NCBI GenBank assembly: GCA_900319365.1
Contig: ONOE01000012.1
Location: forward strand, 1 to 45,576
DNA from: an uncultured bacterium
Lineage (GTDB): Bacteria > Cyanobacteriota > Vampirovibrionia > Gastranaerophilales > Gastranaerophilaceae
Direction of reading: 5' to 3'
Length of the DNA stretch: 45,576 nt
Under the pieces are notes generated by a model. It made no database searches. It saw only the letters and a list, made by a program, of their open reading frames with translations, and had not been told where the DNA came from. The translations under genes and the position numbers were made by a program. Shown piece after piece: positions 1 through 6,992 of the stretch; the first letter of the stretch is position 1; the number at the start of each line of letters is the position of its first letter.

Positions 1-831
1 AAAACCTAATTCAGTAAAACCTTTGTCGTCAGTAAAGTACTTTGCTCGAAAAGCTCTTCCGTTATCCTGATAAACAACTTTTGGTATCATATCAAGATTA
101 ATTATTGAATTACGCAGAGCACTTGCTATGCATTGGGTATTTTCTTCAAGCATAATTTCATAACCAACAAGTGCAGTTGACTTCCAATCAAGAAAACCCA
201 CTAATGTTGCTCGACAAGGTTTGCCCGTGAACGGATTTATTACTTGAAAGGCTAATTTATGTCCGTCTGCGACAAGAATATCCCCGACTTCTAAAAGCGA
301 AGCATCACGTTTTATATATGGTTCAACTTTATCTGAAAGTGCTTTTTCTCCGTCACGAGCAAGAATCCATTTGTCATAATTGTTATCCTTAAACCATTTT
401 GCATAACGTCTAAATGTAATATCTGCCGGAATAAAGCTGTGTCCCTGCTCTTTTAATCTGTATTTAGTAAGTGCAATAGCTTTGCCGATTGAAAGTCTAT
501 TCGGGTGCAAAAGTAATCCCATAAATATTTTTATTTCATCATCGTTAAGTACGGTTCTGTAATCATTAACACTACTGTATTTGTATTGTGGCAAAAGTTT
601 CGTGTAATCTTCAGTACCATTTAACATCGCATACCAACGGTGTAAACTTCCGCGGGAGATTTTACCTAAAATCTCAAATAAGTTAGAGGTTAAAGTATTA
701 TGCAATTTAACAAAATCATAATCTGCTTGAAGTTTGCTTTGAGATTGCTTCCTAAATTCAAGCCATTGATGCACAATGTCTAATCTTGCTAATGCGATTT
801 GTTTACATTTTTCTGGAGTAAATTCTGCCAT
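1..831 (-). CDS. Mu-type DDE transposase (MuA-like), 3' part beyond window
   Basis: The first 277 codons of a longer gene run off the left edge of the window, with the start ATG at 831. The translation matches the phage Mu transposase A catalytic core. The stretch around residues 184-200 reads GDILVADGHKLAFQVINP, with the first catalytic Asp at D189. Residues 252-262 read VVYQDNGRAFR, with the second Asp at D256. The third acidic residue would lie outside the window. Residues 1-170 form the helical DNA-binding and linker part. Family role: DNA strand transfer during replicative transposition of a Mu-like phage or transposon. Upstream, to the right, lies a region rich in short phased repeats that could be the element's end. 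Whether a complete prophage follows cannot be seen. The family call is firm; element integrity is unknown. Confidence 0.85.
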   Translation of the reverse strand, partial: MAEFTPEKCKQIALARLDIVHQWLEFRKQSQSKLQADYDFVKLHNTLTSNLFEILGKISRGSLHRWYAMLNGTEDYTKLLPQYKYSSVNDYRTVLNDDEIKIFMGLLLHPNRLSIGKAIALTKYRLKEQGHSFIPADITFRRYAKWFKDNNYDKWILARDGEKALSDKVEPYIKRDASLLEVGDILVADGHKLAFQVINPFTGKPCRATLVGFLDWKSTALVGYEIMLEENTQCIASALRNSIINLDMIPKVVYQDNGRAFRAKYFTDDKGFTELGF

Positions 832-833
832 GC

Positions 834-851
834 GTATGCTCCTTTGCATAC
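834..851 (-). promoter_or_regulatory. Hairpin with the transposase Shine-Dalgarno in its loop
   Basis: On the coding (minus) strand the sequence just before the ATG reads GTATGC-AAAGGA-GCATAC, followed by GC and ATG. The two 6-bp arms are perfect complements, and the purine-rich ribosome-binding sequence fills the 6-nt loop and adjoining stem base. This could modulate transposase translation; that role is inferred, the pairing is seen. Confidence 0.6.
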
Positions 852-856
852 ACATT

Positions 857-928
857 AATGTCTCTGTTTCGTAGAAACATCAAGTCCTAAATCTCAATCT
901 CAGAGACATTTTGACACATATCAAAATG
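857..928. promoter_or_regulatory. Nested dyads in transposase leader
   Basis: AATGTCTCTG (857-866) is repeated as its exact reverse complement at 901-910, 34 bp away. Overlapping the right arm is a second perfect dyad, CATTTTGA (907-914), with its complement TCAAAATG at 921-928 and a 6-bp spacer. The compact second dyad has the form of a repressor operator. The first may form a stem in the transposase mRNA leader. No binding protein is identified in the window. Confidence 0.5.
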
Positions 929-940
929 CAAGATAATTTA

Positions 941-1069
941 TTTTTGCACTTTATTGCACTTATTTGCACTTGGCTCAATGCTAAATTCCATGCTAAATAT
1001 ACCCTGAAACAAGTTCAGGGTAACAAGTTTTTGGTGCAAAATAGTGCAAAAATTGGGACAAAAGTGCAA
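941..1069. repeat. 10-bp-phased TTGCACT sites in two inverted arms
   Basis: TTGCACT occurs at 944-950, 954-960 and 964-970, exactly 10 bp apart. The reverse complement (A)GTGCAA occurs at 1034-1039, 1043-1049 and 1063-1069, on the same 10-bp register with one degenerate position at about 1054. The two arms face each other across about 64 bp that holds the direct repeat ATGCTAAAT (978-986, 990-998) and a hairpin. Sites spaced by one helical turn suggest cooperative protein binding. A transposase end-binding array or an operator for the Mu-type element are the simplest readings. The gene-free stretch 832-1233 otherwise holds no convincing gene. Confidence 0.65.
1001..1021. repeat. ACCCTGAA/TTCAGGGT palindrome
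   Basis: An 8-bp perfect inverted repeat with a 5-nt loop (ACAAG) sits between the two TTGCACT arms. Short palindromes of this CCCTGAA...TTCAGGG type are common as dispersed intergenic repeats in many bacteria, so it may be unrelated to the element. Only this copy was noticed in the window. Confidence 0.5.
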
Positions 1070-1196
1070 GAATACTCCGGTAAATCTCTACACTATAAAT
1101 CTGCCTTAAACTCCCAACAACTCGGCATCATAGCCAATATAAACGCATCCAAACTGTCCAGAAAACCTATAATTAAATCTATGAACTTCTTGGCAT

Positions 1197-1224
1197 AAAA
1201 AAAAGATGACCTGACTGTCATCTT
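1197..1224 (-). terminator. Rho-independent terminator of tRNA-Ile
   Basis: The 8-bp perfect stem AAGATGAC (1203-1210) / GTCATCTT (1217-1224) has a 6-nt loop. On the minus strand it is followed by an uninterrupted T-run (A-run at 1197-1204 on the plus strand). It lies 10 bp downstream of the minus-strand tRNA-Ile gene. Confidence 0.8.
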
Positions 1225-1233
1225 ATTAAAAAA

Positions 1234-1307
<74 letters not shown>

Positions 1308-1486
1308 ATATACTATTTGATATCTTTACGATATCTTTTAAAATATCTCAAAACACAACAAGCTATTACTTATTATATTTCGCACTTCCTAATCTACTAT
1401 AAACATTTTTTAAAATCAAGTGGTTTTTTATTTAATTAATTATAAGCATCCGAAAATGCGGTTACATACCGTTTTGAACCGTAAAT

Positions 1487-2848
1487 TTACAGGTTATCGG
1501 ATTTGTTTATATCATACAAATTTACTCCGCCGACGGATTTATACAAGCCGATTGCCGAAATAAGAGAGTTTATTTTGTTCGAAACACTCTCTTTTTTTAT
1601 GGTTAAGTAAACTTCTCTTGCAAACAGTACGTCAACATTGTTTCCGTTGCCGATATTTCTGTTATCCATAGCTAAATTGTATAATTTTCTTTCTTTAGCC
1701 AGTTTTTCTTGCGCCTCATTATAATTTCTATTTGACGTTTTGTAATCCACAAGGCTTGAATTTATTTCGCTTATCGCATCAAGATATGTTTTTTGAAAGC
1801 TGTTCAATGCTTCTTCATAACGGAATTTTTCCATTTTCAACATAGCAAGTTTCCTGCCGCCTGAAAATAAATCCCAATTCGGCGCAATCCCTGCCGATAA
1901 AAATTGCGACGGGTTATTGAACAAATTTGATAATTTATAAGCGTTCAAACCTATTTGACCGTAAATCGTAAATGTCGGCAAAAATTCTTTCTTCGCAACC
2001 CTTACGTCAAAGCCTATTCTTTTAATATTTGCTTCTTGTTCCAAGTAATCGGGACGGTTTTCTATAATGTTGCTATTATATTCTTCTGGAATATTTTTTA
2101 GCAGGGTCAAATTTTTATAGCTGTTTCTTTGTATGTCTTTGTTTGATTCAGAAAGGTAAACATTCAAATTGTTTATTAAAACTTCTTTTGTTTTGTTGTA
2201 AATATTTTGTTCCTGTTTCAGGGTATTAAGGTTTTCTTCCTGCTGCAATACTGCCGTAATCGGAGCAAGACCGATTTTGTTTTTGTCTTTTATCATTTGA
2301 GTGATTTGCTGCTGCACATTAACGAGTTCGTTTTGCAATCTCAGCATTTCATCTGTTTTTATAAGGTTAAAATAATCCGTTGCAAATGCTGATGTCAGCG
2401 AAATATATGTGGATCTTTCTTCCTGTTTGATTATTTCAAGTTGTTGTTTTTTGCTTTTGGTTTTTAATCTGTTTTTGCCCCAGATATCTATTTCGTAGCC
2501 TGCTGTAATTGGTAAATAATAGTTATTCTGGGAATATTTTGAAATTTCCAAGTCGCCGTATTGCCTTCTTGCTGCTTGAAAATCTCTATAAATATCGCCT
2601 GAAAAAGAAACTCCGGGCAATTCTTGTGCAAACTGCATTCTGACTACCTGTTCGTTTGCTTTAACTTTTAGCGCCGCATCTTTTAAATCATAGTTGCTTT
2701 CATAAACTTTTACCAAATTTTGAACCAGATAATCATCGTTAAAATTCTTCCACCAGTCCAAATTCATATACGCAGCCGTATTATTTGCTGCAATTGAGGG
2801 TAAACCGATTATTAAATAACTTAAAATTAAAATAAAAAACTTTTTCAT
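1487..2848 (-). CDS. TolC/OprM-family outer-membrane efflux protein
   Basis: Outer-membrane channel of a tripartite efflux pump, 453 aa, the usual size for this family. It begins with a signal peptide (residues 1 to about 20, MKKFFILILSYLIIGLPSIA). The body has the two-fold repeated helical layout of the OEP family, with long amphipathic helices (residues about 90-235 and 290-440) and phrases such as TAGYEIDIWGKNRLKTKSKK and ISAGIAPNWDLFSGGRK that match the conserved beta-turn and helix segments. It is transcribed divergently from marR-emrA-emrB across a shared promoter/operator, so it is very probably the outer-membrane partner of that EmrAB-type pump. There is no lipobox, so it is not a NodT-type lipoprotein. 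Substrate unknown. Confidence 0.88.
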   Translation of the reverse strand: MKKFFILILSYLIIGLPSIAANNTAAYMNLDWWKNFNDDYLVQNLVKVYESNYDLKDAALKVKANEQVVRMQFAQELPGVSFSGDIYRDFQAARRQYGDLEISKYSQNNYYLPITAGYEIDIWGKNRLKTKSKKQQLEIIKQEERSTYISLTSAFATDYFNLIKTDEMLRLQNELVNVQQQITQMIKDKNKIGLAPITAVLQQEENLNTLKQEQNIYNKTKEVLINNLNVYLSESNKDIQRNSYKNLTLLKNIPEEYNSNIIENRPDYLEQEANIKRIGFDVRVAKKEFLPTFTIYGQIGLNAYKLSNLFNNPSQFLSAGIAPNWDLFSGGRKLAMLKMEKFRYEEALNSFQKTYLDAISEINSSLVDYKTSNRNYNEAQEKLAKERKLYNLAMDNRNIGNGNNVDVLFAREVYLTIKKESVSNKINSLISAIGLYKSVGGVNLYDINKSDNL

Positions 2849-2869
2849 ATTTCGCCTGCTTAAAAATTT

Positions 2870-2897
2870 TCCTTGTGTTATAATTATAGCACAAGGA
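2870..2897. promoter_or_regulatory. Mirror-image promoter/operator between tolC-like gene and marR
   Basis: A 28-bp near-perfect palindrome, with arms TCCTTGTG and CACAAGGA and one mismatched pair, is centred at 2883.5. Its core TATAATTATA (2879-2888) is a -10 box on both strands. On the minus strand a TTGAAT -35 (2905-2910) lies 16 bp away, giving a good promoter for the tolC-like gene. The plus-strand -35 is weak. A dyad covering both -10 boxes is the expected operator form for the adjacent MarR-type repressor; repression is inferred from position. Confidence 0.72.
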
Positions 2898-2926
2898 TTA
2901 ATAAATTCAATTTTAGAAGATTAAAG

Positions 2927-3382
2927 ATGGAAAGATTATCACTTGGAAAAAGAGTCGGCACAAATGCGTACACTACGGGAATTTTAGCAAGAGCTCTGGC
3001 TTCTCAAATATATTCGGAAAAAGGTTTTGAAGTTACGCCCGAGCAATATTTGATACTTGATCTGCTTGTCGAAAACGGTGAGCTGTACCAAAGGCAGATT
3101 TCCGAAATTACCCTCAAAGACAGGGCAAACGTTTCAAGATTTGTGAATATTTTGAAAGAAAAAGAATTAATCGAAAAAATTCCCGAGGCAAGAGGCAGAA
3201 GAATTTATAAAATTATAGTAACCCCAAAAGGCAAAGAATTGCGAGATAAAATTCACCCCACCGCTATGGAGTTGCGGAAAATTCTTTCTGTCGGTATTGA
3301 CCCTAAAGAAATGAAAATCACCATTGCGACCCTAAAAAAGATTTATCAAAATGCAATTGAAAAAGTGAAATTACGAATTTGA
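2927..3382 (+). CDS. MarR-family transcriptional regulator
   Basis: A 151-aa winged-helix DNA-binding protein from the ATG at 2927. This start is preferred over an upstream ATG at 2873 because it has a purine-rich ribosome site (AGAAG) in front, begins at the conserved MERLSLGKRVG helix, and leaves the palindromic operator outside the gene. The winged-helix core spans residues about 40-120 (YQRQISEITLKDRANVSRFV, then EKIPEARGRRIYKIIVTPKG for the wing). MarR proteins act as dimers that leave DNA on binding small phenolic or drug-like ligands. It is the first gene of the marR-emrA-emrB cluster, with 13 bp to the next gene, and likely represses both this operon and the divergent tolC-like gene. 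Confidence 0.87.
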   Translation: MERLSLGKRVGTNAYTTGILARALASQIYSEKGFEVTPEQYLILDLLVENGELYQRQISEITLKDRANVSRFVNILKEKELIEKIPEARGRRIYKIIVTPKGKELRDKIHPTAMELRKILSVGIDPKEMKITIATLKKIYQNAIEKVKLRI

Positions 3383-3395
3383 GGATTATATTAAA

Positions 3396-4343
3396 ATGAA
3401 AGACACAAGACATTTTTATCAGAAAAAGCGAGTAATTACGCTTATGATTTTATTGCCCATAATAATATTGCTGGGCGCCTATGTATCAATAAGGTCGATT
3501 TTTTACAAGACAACCGACGATGCTTACGTTGAAGGGCATATCGTAACAATTGCTCCGAGGGTTTCAGGCCCCGTAATAAAGCTTTTCATAGACGATAACG
3601 TAAAAGTTAAAAAAGGCGATTTGCTATTAGAAATTGACCCCAACGATTATGCGGCAAAATTAAGACAATCCGAAGCAAATCTTGAAGAAGCCAGAGCACA
3701 GCTTGTAAATGCTCAAAATCAGGTTAAAAAGACTTATTCAGAACTTGATTTTGCAAAAGATGATTACAACAGATATTCTCAAAGTTATCAAAAAGGAATT
3801 TCTTCAACGCAGGATTATGATTCTGCCAAAACAAAATTGACAACGACCGATTCTGAAAATAAATCCGCAAAAGCAAAATCGGACGAATTGAAAGCTACAA
3901 TCAAGCGGCTTGAGGCAGAAGTTGAAGAAAATAAATTAAACTTGTCTTATACAAGAATTTATGCTCCTCAAGACGGCAAGATTACAAACCGTACCGTCGA
4001 ACTCGGGAACTACGTTCAGGTTGCGCAGCCGTTATTTTCAATCGCAAAGGATAATGTTTGGGTTGTTGCAAACTACAAAGAAACACAGGTTGCCAATATG
4101 AAAAAAGGGCAAAAAGTAAAAATAAAAGTCGATGCATACGGACGAAAAGTATTTAACGGGAAAATCGATTCAATCCAAATGGCATCAGGTGCCAAGGCGA
4201 GCCTTTTCCCGCCTGAAAATGCGGTCGGAAGTTATGTAAAAATCGTTCAAAGGATTCCCGTTAAAATTTTGTTCACGGACGATATTTCAAAATACAACAT
4301 AGTCCCGGGTATGTCCGTTGTTCCGACGGTAAAAGTGAAGTAA
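3396..4343 (+). CDS. HlyD/EmrA-family membrane fusion protein
   Basis: Periplasmic adaptor of an MFS-type tripartite efflux pump, 315 aa. There is one N-terminal membrane span (residues about 13-33). A lipoyl-like half-motif follows at about 40-80 (DDAYVEGHIVTIAPRVSGPV, then a KKGDLLLEIDP segment), then a coiled-coil hairpin at about 80-175, and the second lipoyl half plus beta-barrel (TRIYAPQDGKITNRTVELGN). This order is typical of EmrA/VceA. It lies between marR and emrB, so it should link the inner-membrane MFS transporter to the TolC-like channel. The downstream gap to emrB is 266 bp and full of palindromes, so emrB expression may be partly uncoupled. Confidence 0.9.
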   Translation: MKDTRHFYQKKRVITLMILLPIIILLGAYVSIRSIFYKTTDDAYVEGHIVTIAPRVSGPVIKLFIDDNVKVKKGDLLLEIDPNDYAAKLRQSEANLEEARAQLVNAQNQVKKTYSELDFAKDDYNRYSQSYQKGISSTQDYDSAKTKLTTTDSENKSAKAKSDELKATIKRLEAEVEENKLNLSYTRIYAPQDGKITNRTVELGNYVQVAQPLFSIAKDNVWVVANYKETQVANMKKGQKVKIKVDAYGRKVFNGKIDSIQMASGAKASLFPPENAVGSYVKIVQRIPVKILFTDDISKYNIVPGMSVVPTVKVK

Positions 4344-4366
4344 ATTGAAAGTTGAAAATGTTGTAA

Positions 4367-4567
4367 AAGTTTATAAGTTTATAGGTTCATAAGTTAATTA
4401 CAGGATTTTAATCAGTAAAGCAGGGTGCGCTTGCGCTCTGCACCGAAAGTTAGTCAGGTACTTGCCTGACATAAAAGAGGGTTTACACCCCTCACCCGAA
4501 TTTCTAACTTTCGCCAACGGCTCAAGTTGAAATTCAACCCTCTCCCTCAAGGGGCGAGGGATAAAAA
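4367..4567. repeat. Composite palindromic repeat between emrA and emrB
   Basis: This 200-bp stretch holds nested inverted repeats: GGTGC/GCACC (4424-4444), CGAAAGTTAG (4444-4453) pairing with CTAACTTTCG (4504-4513), inside it GTCAGG/CCTGAC (4453-4470) and GAGGG/CCCCTC, then CCCTC/GAGGG near 4538-4560. The left edge (4371-4395) reappears inverted at about 26498-26524. The AGGGTGCG segment recurs near 26411 and, inverted, near 28726. It looks like a multi-hairpin dispersed repeat of the REP/MITE type. No protein-coding content is credible. Confidence 0.65.
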
Positions 4568-4609
4568 AGCAGGATGTATTCACTCTCCGCACAATAGAAA
4601 TGTAAAATT

Positions 4610-6157
4610 ATGGAAAATGCAGCAATACAGGTAAAAAAAAGACGTCATGTTCCGCTATGGTTAATAGCGGTATCAATTCTGCTGCCTACGGCTTTTTCTA
4701 CCCTTGCAACATCAGCTACAAACGTTGCAATCCCATATATTTCGGGGCACTTTGCGGCAACGGTAGACGAGGCAAGCTGGGTTGTAACGTCTTATATGAT
4801 TGCAAATGCATGTCTTATTTTGATGACGGGGTGGCTTGAGCATCTGTTCGGGCGAAAAAGGTTTTTGAAAATTTTTATAGGAATTTTCACAATCGGCTCT
4901 TGTATCTGTGCTGTTGCTCCGAGTTTGAATTTTTTAGTCTTAGGCAGGTTAATTCAAGGTATAGGCGGAGGTCCTATGGTGCCTATGGCGCAGACAATTT
5001 TACTTTCGGCTTTCCCGTCAGGTAAAAGGGGCTTAGCAATGTCATTATTTGGCTTTGCAACAATGGTTTCCGCTATTTTAGGACCGTCTTTTGGCGGATT
5101 TATTGTTGATAATTTGAGCTGGCAGGATATCTATATGGTAAATCTGCCTGTCGGGATTGTTTCAATAATAATGATAAGCCGAAATATTCAGGACACCCCG
5201 AGAGATTCTCATGCTAAAAAAGTTGATTTTGTCGGAATTGTGACTATGATATTTTGGCTTTTATCAATGCAGATTGTACTTGATAAAGGTCATCAGTATG
5301 ATTGGTTCAATTGTCCGTGGATATTCTGGTTGTCTATATTTTCATTGTGCTGCTTTACGATTTTTATTGTTTGGGAATCGGGAAATGATGATGCGATAGT
5401 CAATTTGAAAGTCTTTAAAGATAAAAACTTTATAATCGGAACGGTTTTGTCAGCAACACTTAGTATGATTGTATTTACGACAATGTTTTTGATGCCGAAA
5501 TTTTTGCAGAATGTTTTAGGATATACGGCTTTATTAAGCGGCGCAACACTAGCCCCGAGGGTTTTATCCTGCGTTGTTATGACGATATTTATCCCGAAAC
5601 TTATGAAACTGTATGACAACAGATTTTTGATTGCTCTGGGGTTTTTGTGTATGGGGCTGTCAACGTTTATGTATACAAATTTGAATTTAGATGTATCTTT
5701 CGGGTATGTTTCTATTCCGAACGTATTGTTAGGGGTCGGGGTAATTCTTGCGCTGACTCCCGTTTCGGCGTTGGTTTTGGGAACATTGCCAAAAGCCGAG
5801 CTTGCAAACGGATCAAGTTTGCATAATTTGTGCAAAACAGTAGGACAAGCGTTTGTTGTTTCAATGTCATCAACCATGGTTGCGCAGCATTCGCAATTAC
5901 ATCAAGGCTTTTTGGTTGAAAATTTGTCAAGATTTAACCTTACGTTTCAGCAAAAAATGGCAAGTTTAACCCATACTTTTATGGGCAATATTTCTAATGT
6001 TTACGCAACAACAAAGGCGAATGCGTATATGTATAAACATCTTGTTGAACAGTCGACTTTGTTTGCTTATGTAGATACTTTTGCGGTTGTTGCACTTATG
6101 GCGTTTATTTTGATACCTTTTGCTTTTTTACTTAATACGAAAATTAATGATGATTAA
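4610..6157 (+). CDS. DHA2-family (EmrB/QacA-type) MFS drug exporter
   Basis: A 515-aa inner-membrane drug:proton antiporter, the standard size for 14-span DHA2 transporters. The motif A loop is visible as GWLEHLFGRKRF (about residues 73-84), and antiporter motif C as ILGPSFGGFIV (about 154-164). Alternating hydrophobic segments fill the whole chain. With the HlyD/EmrA-type adaptor and the divergent TolC-like channel it makes a complete envelope-spanning pump. Substrate specificity cannot be read from sequence. The start ATG at 4610 has a weak ribosome site, but the N-terminus (polar, Lys/Arg-rich, then the first membrane span) is as expected. Confidence 0.92.
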   Translation: MENAAIQVKKRRHVPLWLIAVSILLPTAFSTLATSATNVAIPYISGHFAATVDEASWVVTSYMIANACLILMTGWLEHLFGRKRFLKIFIGIFTIGSCICAVAPSLNFLVLGRLIQGIGGGPMVPMAQTILLSAFPSGKRGLAMSLFGFATMVSAILGPSFGGFIVDNLSWQDIYMVNLPVGIVSIIMISRNIQDTPRDSHAKKVDFVGIVTMIFWLLSMQIVLDKGHQYDWFNCPWIFWLSIFSLCCFTIFIVWESGNDDAIVNLKVFKDKNFIIGTVLSATLSMIVFTTMFLMPKFLQNVLGYTALLSGATLAPRVLSCVVMTIFIPKLMKLYDNRFLIALGFLCMGLSTFMYTNLNLDVSFGYVSIPNVLLGVGVILALTPVSALVLGTLPKAELANGSSLHNLCKTVGQAFVVSMSSTMVAQHSQLHQGFLVENLSRFNLTFQQKMASLTHTFMGNISNVYATTKANAYMYKHLVEQSTLFAYVDTFAVVALMAFILIPFAFLLNTKINDD

Positions 6158-6191
6158 TATTTTGTAGAATTTATAAGTCTTAATATTTTGC

Positions 6192-6293
6192 TTGCAAAAT
6201 TTGTTTGTTCATATTATTATTCTTTCGTAGCCGAAATGGGCTTTGGTATGCCTATGAAGCTTTAGTTACACTTTTAATAAAAAGGAGAACGAA
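6192..6293 (+). promoter_or_regulatory. Candidate promoter and leader of rpmI-rplT
   Basis: TTGCAA (6192-6197) and TATTAT (6215-6220) are spaced by 17 bp, which would give a leader of about 65 nt before rpmI. The leader carries short complementary blocks (AGCC...GGCT, GGC...GCC near 6230-6262). In several bacteria L20 represses its own operon through the leader RNA. I cannot match this leader to a known L20-binding fold, so control is only possible. The ribosome site before rpmI, AAAAAGGAG, is strong. Confidence 0.4.
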
Positions 6294-6503
6294 ATGCCAA
6301 AATTAAAAACACACAGAGCTGCTGCAAAACGTTATAAAGTTACTGCAAGCGGCAAAATTATGAAAAGACAAGCAGGCATCGGACACTTGCTCCAACACAA
6401 ATCAGGGTCGAGAAAACGCAGAATCTTCAAGATGATTGATGTTTCTGAGTCACATGTAAATTTGGTATCTAAAGAGTTACCATACAAGAAGTATTCAAGA
6501 TAG
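6294..6503 (+). CDS. rpmI: 50S ribosomal protein L35
   Basis: A 69-aa, strongly basic protein, close to the usual 64-66 aa. It has the L35 signature [20 protein letters not shown] at the N-terminus and the [14 protein letters not shown] segment in the middle. It is a component of the large ribosomal subunit. It is followed 11 bp later by rplT, as in most bacteria. In many genomes infC precedes this pair; here the upstream gene is a drug exporter, so infC has been separated. Confidence 0.97.
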   Translation: MPKLKTHRAAAKRYKVTASGKIMKRQAGIGHLLQHKSGSRKRRIFKMIDVSESHVNLVSKELPYKKYSR

Positions 6504-6514
6504 GAGCAAGAAAA

Positions 6515-6859
6515 ATGAGAATTAGACGTGGTAATGCCGGTGTTAAAAGACACAAAAAGATATTAAAACTTGCTAAAGGATTTATCGGTGCAAGATCAAG
6601 AATATTTAAAGTAGCTAACATTGCTGTAATGAAAGCTCTTAAATACGCTTACAGAGATAGAAGAACCACAAAACGCAATATGCGCAGATTGTGGATTGTC
6701 AGAATAAATGCTGCGGTCAGACAAAGAGGCATGAGCTATTCAAAATTTGTTAACGCTTGCAAAAAAGCTAACATTATTGTTAACAGAAAAATGCTCGCTG
6801 ACCTTGCTGTAAAAGATCCTGAAGCTTTTGATGTATTATTTGAAACTGTTTCAAAATAA
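6515..6859 (+). CDS. rplT: 50S ribosomal protein L20
   Basis: A 114-aa, strongly basic protein with a typical L20 sequence: [20 protein letters not shown] at the N-terminus, then [18 protein letters not shown] and a conserved globular C-terminal domain ([16 protein letters not shown]). L20 is an early 23S rRNA-binding assembly protein and in several bacteria a translational repressor of its own operon. The gene follows rpmI with a GGAG ribosome site in the 11-bp gap and ends at a strong terminator. Confidence 0.97.
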   Translation: MRIRRGNAGVKRHKKILKLAKGFIGARSRIFKVANIAVMKALKYAYRDRRTTKRNMRRLWIVRINAAVRQRGMSYSKFVNACKKANIIVNRKMLADLAVKDPEAFDVLFETVSK

Positions 6860-6887
6860 TTAAGTCAAATAAGTTTTACGGTTTAAT

Positions 6888-6926
6888 AAAAAAGACGGTT
6901 TTTAATTATAAAGAGCCGTCTTTTTT
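6888..6926. terminator. Terminator after rplT
   Basis: AAAAAAGACGG (6888-6898) pairs with CCGTCTTTTTT (6916-6926), giving a stem with A-tract and T-tract on its two sides, so it can work in both directions. It closes the rpmI-rplT operon 28 bp after the stop codon. Confidence 0.8.
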
Positions 6927-6992
6927 AGTGTGTATTTGTTTGTCGGACTGACGTTTTATTTAACAAATTTTTTATGCTAAAATTTTATTATT

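Noticed and set aside
911..1198. Plus-strand reading frame of 95 codons
   Set aside because: It runs through the phased repeats, the palindrome and toward the tRNA terminator; the composition reflects repeats, with no ribosome site.
4398..4592. Minus-strand 64-codon frame between emrA and emrB
   Set aside because: It consists wholly of the palindromic repeat element.
5293..5877. Minus-strand 194-codon frame inside emrB
   Set aside because: Antisense shadow of a clear transporter gene.
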